The notes beneath the pieces were generated by a model that was not told where the DNA came from, searched no databases, and saw nothing but the letters and a program-made list of their open reading frames with translations. Both the position numbers and the translations under genes were made by a program. This document shows positions 8,417-12,848 of a stretch of DNA of 12,848 nucleotides, piece after piece (within the stretch, counting starts at the first letter, position 1; each line of letters opens with the position of its first letter). This DNA comes from Bacteroidota bacterium (GTDB lineage Bacteria; Bacteroidota; Ignavibacteria; UBA10030; UBA8401): contig DMPG01000225.1 of assembly GCA_003456055.1 (NCBI GenBank), positions 1 through 12,848 on the forward strand, in the 5' to 3' direction.

Positions 8417-9046
8417 TCAATTCAATTGTTCAAATGAATTTCGCGCATTTTGCACGAATAGTTGAATTTTAGATTTATCTTTTTTCCCGGGCTCACGTTC
8501 TACACCACTACTAACATCTACTCCCCACGGCTGAACAATTTCAATTGCATTACTTACATTCTCTTGATTCAGACCGCCCGCAAGAATGATCTTCCCGAAT
8601 TCATTCGCTTCTCGTGCAAGCAGCCAATTGAATTGTTTTCCTGTTCCGCCCATTTCTTTTTCATCATATGCGTCAAGGAGAAATGCAGCTGCTTTGTAAT
8701 CATCAAAATAAACATCTTTTAATGAGTCATTAACACGGAATGATTTTATCGCATTTGGAAATTTATTAACGTATTCCGGCTCTTCATTTCCATGAAACTG
8801 ACAATATGTTAATTTTACAGATGCACCAATAGATTTTACCAATTGTAAATCTTCATTGACAAAAATACCTACGATAGATATTTTTCCACGAATTTTCTCA
8901 GCAATTTCTTTTGCTGCAATAGGATTGATATATCGTTTGCTTTGACGGAAAAAATTAAATCCAATAGCAGTAGCTCCAGCATCAATTACTGATACTGCAT
9001 CGTCATAATTAGTAATGCCGCATATTTTAATAAAAAACGGCGTCAT
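8417..9046 (-). CDS. trpF: N-(5'-phosphoribosyl)anthranilate isomerase
   Basis: Amadori isomerisation of phosphoribosyl anthranilate to CdRP, the third step of the tryptophan branch, in the cytoplasm. The 209-aa single-domain TIM barrel shows the catalytic cysteine in FIKICGIT (C9), [12 protein letters not shown] (29-40), the catalytic aspartate in [19 protein letters not shown] (D125; GGTGK at 133-137), the phosphate-binding LAGGLN (155-160) and GVDVSSGVE with PGKKD (175-190). The ATG overlaps the trpC stop as ATGA (9043-9046) and has a good AAGGA about eight bases upstream, one of the few clear Shine-Dalgarno sequences here. trpC and trpF are separate genes, not fused as in enterobacteria. 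Confidence -1.
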   Translation of the reverse strand: MTPFFIKICGITNYDDAVSVIDAGATAIGFNFFRQSKRYINPIAAKEIAEKIRGKISIVGIFVNEDLQLVKSIGASVKLTYCQFHGNEEPEYVNKFPNAIKSFRVNDSLKDVYFDDYKAAAFLLDAYDEKEMGGTGKQFNWLLAREANEFGKIILAGGLNQENVSNAIEIVQPWGVDVSSGVEREPGKKDKSKIQLFVQNARNSFEQLN

Positions 9047-9846
9047 CGTACATTTCCTTGTGGCGTCAATAATTCATTCAGAGCCTTTCTCCTGTCCGGT
9101 TGTGCCATCAAATGTTCACCGACAAGAACTGCATCAAAACCTGCTTGGGATAAGCGTTCAATGGTATTAAAATTTTTGATACCGCTTTCGCTGACACCTA
9201 TGCATGAATTTGGGATGAAATTTTTCAGTTGAAATGAAAGTTCAACATTCACAGTGAATGTTTGCAAATCCCGTCTATTAATTCCAATAATAGTAGCACC
9301 GGCATCCAGTGCACGTTCGATCTCCTGTTTTGTGTGGCATTCAACTAGTACGGCAAGAGAAAGTTCATTGGCAGTGCTTAGATACGAGCGGAGTTGAGTC
9401 TCGGTGAGCGCTGCAACGATAAGTAAGATTGCGTCAGCGCCAATTACTCGTGATTCATAGATTTGATATTCATCGACAATAAAATCTTTTCGGAGAATAG
9501 GAAGTGAGGAAGCATTCTTTGCGGCTAACACATAATCAGAATGACCCCTAAAATATTTCTCATCGGTTAATACGGAAAGCGCAGCCGCGCCTCCTTCCTT
9601 ATATTCTCTTGCGATCTTCGATGGCTGAAAATCTTTTGTTATCAATCCTTTTGAAGGGGATGCTTTTTTTATCTCTGCAATGCATGCAAACCCGCTTTCT
9701 CCAGCATTTTTTAATGAATTCTCAAAATCTAATGTCGCATCTACCTGACATGCTTTTTCAATAATTTCATACCAACATACTATCAGTTTATGCTGCACAA
9801 CCTCATTTTTTTTATATTCTAATATTTCTGATAACTTGTTATTCAT
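9043..9846 (-). CDS. trpC: Indole-3-glycerol phosphate synthase
   Basis: Converts CdRP to indole-3-glycerol phosphate, with ring closure, decarboxylation and dehydration. The 267-aa TIM barrel carries the family's hallmark residues: IAEIKKASPSKG (56-67, K60), VLTDEKYFRG (92-101), PILRKDFIVDEYQI (116-129, K120), the catalytic glutamate in LVECHTKQE (E169), GINRRDLQTF (188-197; the usual form is NNRDL or NSRDL, and the first Asn is kept), SESGI (219-223) and LVGEHLM (241-247). The start overlaps the end of the CBS-domain gene by eight bases, so translation of the two is probably coupled although their functions are unrelated. No Shine-Dalgarno sequence is evident. It ends in an ATGA overlap with trpF. 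Confidence -1.
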   Translation of the reverse strand: MNNKLSEILEYKKNEVVQHKLIVCWYEIIEKACQVDATLDFENSLKNAGESGFACIAEIKKASPSKGLITKDFQPSKIAREYKEGGAAALSVLTDEKYFRGHSDYVLAAKNASSLPILRKDFIVDEYQIYESRVIGADAILLIVAALTETQLRSYLSTANELSLAVLVECHTKQEIERALDAGATIIGINRRDLQTFTVNVELSFQLKNFIPNSCIGVSESGIKNFNTIERLSQAGFDAVLVGEHLMAQPDRRKALNELLTPQGNVR

Positions 9847-10696
9847 GTTTTTGCTGTTTTTCTTTTTGACCGATCTTGATCTTCACTTGGCGGATTCGCC
9901 GTTCATTCTTTTTGATCACGATAAATGAGATATTTTCATATTTGATCTCTTCATGTAACTCAGGGATTCTTTCAACGAGCTTATGTAAAAAACCGCTGAT
10001 TGTATCGTATTGATTATCTTCCGGAACGTCTGTCTTAAATCGGTCATTAAAATCATTGATGCTGATGCCACCATTGACAATAACCGATCCATCGCTCGTT
10101 GTTTCGAGTTCGCTTTGTTCTTCATCGTACTCGTCCCGTATATCTCCAACAATCTCTTCAACAATATCCTCTATGGTGATTATTCCTTCGGTGCCCCCAA
10201 ACTCATCGATTACGATTGCCATATGTTGTCGATTTTTTTGGAGTTCCTTTAAAAGAACACTGATCTTTTTTGATTCAGGAACCATATACGCCGGACGAAT
10301 AATATCCTGAAGGATGATCAGTTCTCGATGTTGAAACATACCGATAAGATCCTTTGTATAAATTACGCCAACGATATGATCTATTGATTCACGATAGATT
10401 GGTACGCGGGTAAATCCTTGATCGATCAACGACTGAACTATTTTTTCCCGCGGGGTATCGATGTCGACTGCAAAGACATCAGTTCTCGGCACCATCACTT
10501 CTTTAACAGTGGTATCGGTAAATTCCAAAATGCTTTTTATCAATTCATGTTCAGCTTTGTCGATAGCACCACTCCGCTCACCCTCTTCGAGAACTTGAAT
10601 AACTTCCTTCTCAGAGATCTTTTTCGGCTGGGTTCGCTGATAAATACTCTCAAAAAACTTTTTAAGGAATGAACTATGTTTATTTTCTTCGGTCAT
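9839..10696 (-). CDS. CBS-domain protein of the CorC/HlyC type (YbeX-like)
   Basis: A 285-aa soluble protein with two CBS domains and a C-terminal transporter-associated CorC/HlyC domain. Seen from the ATG at 10694-10696: an acidic helical N-terminus with EEGERSGAIDKAEHELIKSIL (about 37-57), CBS1 from VKEVMVPRTDVFAVD to GVIYTKDL (64-117), CBS2 from IIRPAYMVPES to GGTEGIITIEDIVEEIVGDI (132-186), then the CorC domain (about 200-280) with VNGGISINDFNDRF. The N-terminal CNNM membrane domain of larger relatives is absent, as in E. coli CorC (YbeX). Such proteins are linked to Mg/Co efflux and adenosine-nucleotide sensing, and YbeX to ribosome-related functions; the exact role is uncertain. The frame extends six codons upstream to a TTG at 10714, but ATG is preferred. 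It sits between trpD and trpC and overlaps trpC by eight bases, an unusual place. Confidence -1.
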   Translation of the reverse strand: MTEENKHSSFLKKFFESIYQRTQPKKISEKEVIQVLEEGERSGAIDKAEHELIKSILEFTDTTVKEVMVPRTDVFAVDIDTPREKIVQSLIDQGFTRVPIYRESIDHIVGVIYTKDLIGMFQHRELIILQDIIRPAYMVPESKKISVLLKELQKNRQHMAIVIDEFGGTEGIITIEDIVEEIVGDIRDEYDEEQSELETTSDGSVIVNGGISINDFNDRFKTDVPEDNQYDTISGFLHKLVERIPELHEEIKYENISFIVIKKNERRIRQVKIKIGQKEKQQKHE

Positions 10697-10719
10697 TAAT
10701 GATTCAAATCGCAATTACA

Positions 10720-10866
10720 TTAAGTGTATCGTGTGAAAGCACCGGTCGTTGAATAGCAAAAATATTTGAATGAAGGTGTTCTATATTTTTTGTTCTTATG
10801 ATCACTGAAGCCAAATCCCAATGCAGACACATCAAGTCCCGTTCTGCCGAGTATTTTAACCTTCAT
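10720..10866 (-). pseudogene. Aldo/keto reductase remnant (N-terminal fragment)
   Basis: A 48-codon frame too short for routine ORF calling. Its first 19 residues, MKVKILGRTGLDVSALGFG, match the N-terminal signature of aldo/keto reductases (the LGRTGLxVSxLGFG pattern that opens the TIM barrel). After about residue 20 the similarity stops (FSDHKNKKYRTPS and onwards), and the frame ends at TAA 10720-10722. The catalytic Asp-Tyr-Lys-His residues and the NADPH site would all lie downstream and are missing, so this cannot be an enzyme. The ATG overlaps the trpD stop as TGATG, showing that a full aldo/keto reductase gene was once translationally coupled to trpD. The most likely origin is a deletion that removed the body of the gene up to near the CBS-domain gene. 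The motif match is strong but short. Confidence -1.
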
Positions 10867-11876
10867 CATGAGTTTGTATAATCTCTTAATTGTTGAAGTT
10901 TCTTTTTTGCTTTCCCTGAATCAATTGCACTTTGGGCGATGGATACACCTTCTTGAATTGATTCCGCAATTCCTGAAAGATAAATGGCCGCTGCAGCGTT
11001 CAAAACTACAATATCACGCTGAGGTCCTTTCACTCCATTTAATATTGAATGTACAATTTGAGCATTTAATTCAATACTATCTCCAGATATCGCTGAAAGT
11101 GTAGAAGTTGGTATTCCAACAGATTCATTGGAAAACGTAAACGTCGAAATTTTACCATTATTTATTTCGGTCATTCTTGTTTCAGCAATGGTAGAAATTT
11201 CATCCAATCCACCAATTCCATGAACAACGAGTGCACGTTCAGTCCCCAGATCAAACAGCACTTCGGCCAAAATTTCAGTCAACGAGGGACGAAAAACTCC
11301 CATCAATTGCCGTTTAGCACCGGCAGGATTGGTCAATGGTCCAAGAACATTGAATACGGTTCTCATTCCCAATTCACGACGTACTGGCATTGCATACTTC
11401 ATCGCTCCATGAAGCATCGGAGCAAAAAGAAATGCAATTCCCACTTCATCTAAACACAATTCAATTTTTTCTTTTGGAATTTCGATTTTAACTCCTAATG
11501 CTTTCAAAACGTCAGCACTGCCACATTTACTTGTGATTGCATAATTGCCATGTTTAGCAACAAAAGCTCCGGCTGCAGAAGATACAATAGCAGAAATTGT
11601 TGAGATATTGAATGTTCCCATCCCGTCTCCACCAGTGCCACATGTGTCAACAAGATTTTCATGTTTCGATTCAATTTTTGTAGCCATTTCACGCATTGCC
11701 TGAGCACATCCCGAAATTTCAGATGCTGTTTCCCCCTTTATTCGCAATGCAGTAAGAAAAGAGGAAATCAACGTATCATTCGATTTTCCAGACATGATTT
11801 CAATAACACATTCGTATGCTTCCTTTTTTGTCAGATTATTCTTTTCAACCAACGTATGTATTGCCTGTTGTATCAT
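10866..11876 (-). CDS. trpD: Anthranilate phosphoribosyltransferase
   Basis: Transfers phosphoribosyl from PRPP to anthranilate, the second step of the tryptophan branch. The 336-aa length matches the stand-alone enzyme, not fused to TrpG. Seen: a helical N-terminal domain with ISSFLTALRIKGET (37-50), the PRPP-binding DTCGTGGDG (77-85), TFNIST (88-93), KHGNYAITSKCGSADVLKALG (108-128), MLHGAMKYAMPVRRELGMRT (154-173), FNVLGPLTNPA (175-185) and the metal-binding aspartate-glutamate pair in GGLDE (D225, E226). The common KHGNR appears as KHGNY, a variant I recall from Bacteroidota-type enzymes. The ATG at 11874-11876 has no clear Shine-Dalgarno sequence. trpE and trpG do not precede it; truA does, 66 bases upstream. 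The stop overlaps the ATG of an aldo/keto reductase remnant. Confidence -1.
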   Translation of the reverse strand: MIQQAIHTLVEKNNLTKKEAYECVIEIMSGKSNDTLISSFLTALRIKGETASEISGCAQAMREMATKIESKHENLVDTCGTGGDGMGTFNISTISAIVSSAAGAFVAKHGNYAITSKCGSADVLKALGVKIEIPKEKIELCLDEVGIAFLFAPMLHGAMKYAMPVRRELGMRTVFNVLGPLTNPAGAKRQLMGVFRPSLTEILAEVLFDLGTERALVVHGIGGLDEISTIAETRMTEINNGKISTFTFSNESVGIPTSTLSAISGDSIELNAQIVHSILNGVKGPQRDIVVLNAAAAIYLSGIAESIQEGVSIAQSAIDSGKAKKKLQQLRDYTNS

Positions 11877-11942
11877 GTATAGAATTTACTCCAAAACGCG
11901 TTGATATTCAATAAAACCAATGAATTCTTTGCTATGTTTGAA

Positions 11943-12674
11943 CTAATATATCACTCGTTCAAAAAACAATCCTTTTGACGGAGCAGCTTGACCGGCTTTT
12001 GAACGGTTTTTTGAGTTAATAATTTCTTGAAACTCATTTACTTGAGTAAATCCTCTTCCAACATTCACCATCGTTCCAACCAAAGCCCGAACCATTCCAT
12101 ACAGAAATCTATTTGCTCGAACGCGGTAAATGAGTTTATCCTCTTTTTCATACCATACCGATTCAAATATATGAGATCGGAAATGATCAACTTCTGTATC
12201 AGTCTTAGAGAATGATTGAAAGTCGTGTATTCCAAGAATCGAAGATGCAATCTCATTCATCTTTGCTATATCCAATGTATACCCAAGCTGCCAGCAATAT
12301 TTTCGATCAATTGCCGATAATCTTTTTGAGATGAAATATTGATATTCTCTTTCTTTTGCACTATGTCTTGCAGAGAATTGTTCATCGACATTTTCTACAG
12401 AATGAACAACGATATCTTCAGGAAGCACACCATTCAGACTGCGGTGGATCTCTTTTTCAGTGATCAAACTTGAAAGAAAAAAATTCGCTACCTGACCTCT
12501 TGCATGAACTCCGCTATCAGTTCTCCCCGCACCAGTTAATTGAGTTTGGTCTTGAGTAATTTTTAAAATAGCATTCTCAATTTCTTCTTGAACTGATCTA
12601 CCGTTTGGCTGTCGCTGCCAACCAACAAAATCGGTTCCATCATACTCAACTATTAACTTAATATTTCTCTTCAT
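11943..12674 (-). CDS. truA: tRNA pseudouridine(38-40) synthase
   Basis: Isomerises uridines 38-40 in the anticodon arm of many tRNAs to pseudouridine. The 243-aa length is usual. Seen: NIKLIVEYDGTDFVGWQRQPNGRSVQ (4-29, the TruA opening), the catalytic aspartate in GAGRTDSGVHARGQVANF (D53 within RTDSGVHA), FSARHSAKEREYQYFI (about 99-114), FRSHIFES and VRANRFLYGMVRALVGTMVNVGRG near the C-terminus, and AAPSKGLFFERVIY at the end. The start is fixed by family alignment: MKRNIKLIVEYDG is the normal TruA beginning. It has an odd 5' context: a strong hairpin with a T-run ends only six bases before the ATG, so there is no space for a usual leader or ribosome binding site. trpD follows 66 bases downstream. 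Confidence -1.
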   Translation of the reverse strand: MKRNIKLIVEYDGTDFVGWQRQPNGRSVQEEIENAILKITQDQTQLTGAGRTDSGVHARGQVANFFLSSLITEKEIHRSLNGVLPEDIVVHSVENVDEQFSARHSAKEREYQYFISKRLSAIDRKYCWQLGYTLDIAKMNEIASSILGIHDFQSFSKTDTEVDHFRSHIFESVWYEKEDKLIYRVRANRFLYGMVRALVGTMVNVGRGFTQVNEFQEIINSKNRSKAGQAAPSKGLFFERVIY

Positions 12675-12680
12675 ATTAAA

Positions 12681-12701
12681 AAGCCCCGCGTTGCGGGGCT
12701 T
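12681..12701 (-). terminator. Intrinsic (rho-independent) terminator, minus strand
   Basis: A perfect 9-bp inverted repeat, AAGCCCCGC (12681-12689) and GCGGGGCTT (12693-12701), with a three-base loop. Read on the minus strand the 3' arm runs into T residues (GGGGCTTTTTAAT), the classic GC-rich stem plus U-tract. It begins three bases after the stop codon of the upstream partial gene and so probably ends that transcript. On the plus strand the stem is followed by TTAATTT, weaker but not excluded. Its 3' edge is six bases from the truA ATG. Confidence -1.
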
Positions 12702-12704
12702 AAT

Positions 12705-12848
12705 TTAAAATCTGTGGACAATTCGCAATGCTAATCCATCAGGCTTAAGCCCATCATTGATTATAGATGATTCAAGCCACCAAGAACCAAGATTATCATT
12801 CAACCGTTGATTATACAACCGCGTTAATCGAGCAGCGTTAATTGCACT
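12705..12848 (-). CDS. C-terminal end of an unidentified protein, possibly outer-membrane
   Basis: The last 47 codons of a gene running in from the right edge, in the only frame open to a stop directly before the terminator (TAA at 12705-12707). The visible residues include AARLTRLYNQRLNDNLGS, WWLESSIIND and the terminus GLKPDGLALRIVHRF. I do not recognise the family. The C-terminal phenylalanine preceded by alternating hydrophobic residues (L-A-L-R-I-V-H-R-F) resembles the beta-signal of outer-membrane barrel proteins, although a histidine occupies the third position from the end. That is a weak hint only; the family cannot be decided without the rest of the gene. Confidence -1.
   Translation of the reverse strand, partial: SAINAARLTRLYNQRLNDNLGSWWLESSIINDGLKPDGLALRIVHRF

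Noticed and set aside
10697..10714. TTG start for the CBS-domain protein, six codons upstream of the ATG
   Set aside because: A rare start codon without a Shine-Dalgarno sequence, six residues with no family support, and an ATG available at 10694-10696.
10697..10865. Promoter for the CBS gene within the AKR remnant interval
   Set aside because: I could not find a -35/-10 pair, or a Bacteroidota-type -33/-7 pair, with proper spacing that stood out from the AT-rich background.
11877..11942. Possible trp attenuator or operator between truA and trpD
   Set aside because: Only an 8-bp palindrome AACGCGTT (11895-11902) is visible. There is no Trp-codon leader peptide, no convincing terminator stem and no known TrpR box, so it is treated as chance.
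1..12848. CRISPR arrays, tRNA or rRNA genes, insertion sequences, toxin-antitoxin or defence genes
   Set aside because: No spaced direct repeats, cloverleaf sequences, transposase motifs or paired small toxin-like frames were seen on either strand by eye.

Overview
All recognisable genes in this 12.8 kb window lie on the minus strand and are tightly packed, so transcription runs from the right end to the left. It is a chromosomal segment of a free-living bacterium with moderately low GC. Two hints point to a Gram-negative: the Wzx-type flippase with its surface-glycan genes, and a C-terminal phenylalanine that could be an outer-membrane beta-signal on the partial gene at the right edge. Most starts lack a clear Shine-Dalgarno sequence; the trpF start (AAGGA) is an exception. 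That fits Bacteroidota or other FCB-group bacteria, but this is a low-confidence guess from style, not a taxonomic assignment.

Layout in reading order (right to left): the C-terminus of an unidentified protein (12705-12848); a strong hairpin terminator (12681-12701) only 6 nt before the ATG of truA (tRNA pseudouridine synthase, 11943-12674); trpD (10866-11876); a 48-codon remnant carrying only the N-terminal signature of an aldo/keto reductase (10720-10866); a CorC/HlyC-type CBS-domain protein (9839-10696); then trpC, trpF and trpB (9043-9846, 8417-9046, 7198-8409). trpE, trpG and trpA are not in the window.

Four bases after trpB a surface-polysaccharide cluster begins with no room for a separate intergenic promoter: a rhamnosyltransferase-like GT2 (6336-7193), a SAM-dependent methyltransferase (5671-6339), a Wzx-type flippase (4311-5666), a zinc-ribbon methyltransferase (3535-4323), a GT4 glycosyltransferase (2343-3524), and three GT2 enzymes (1600-2346, 552-1598 and a partial, apparently frameshifted one at 1-555). 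These would build and decorate a lipid-linked glycan on the cytoplasmic face and flip it across the inner membrane. A polymerase, initiating transferase and sugar-nucleotide synthesis genes are not seen and may lie to the left.

Many junctions are ATGA or TGATG overlaps, or gaps of under 12 nt, so translational coupling and shared transcription are likely from trpD to the left edge. Hand counts on sampled 60-base lines show a composition drop, from about 42-52% GC in trp and the first two glycan genes to about 27-33% from the flippase leftwards. This suggests that the distal part of the glycan cluster has a different history. I found no tRNA, rRNA, CRISPR array, insertion sequence or defence system. 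The points most worth checking are the aldo/keto reductase remnant inside the trp operon, the terminator set against the truA start, the frameshifted glycosyltransferase, and the direct trpB-to-glycan junction without trpA.
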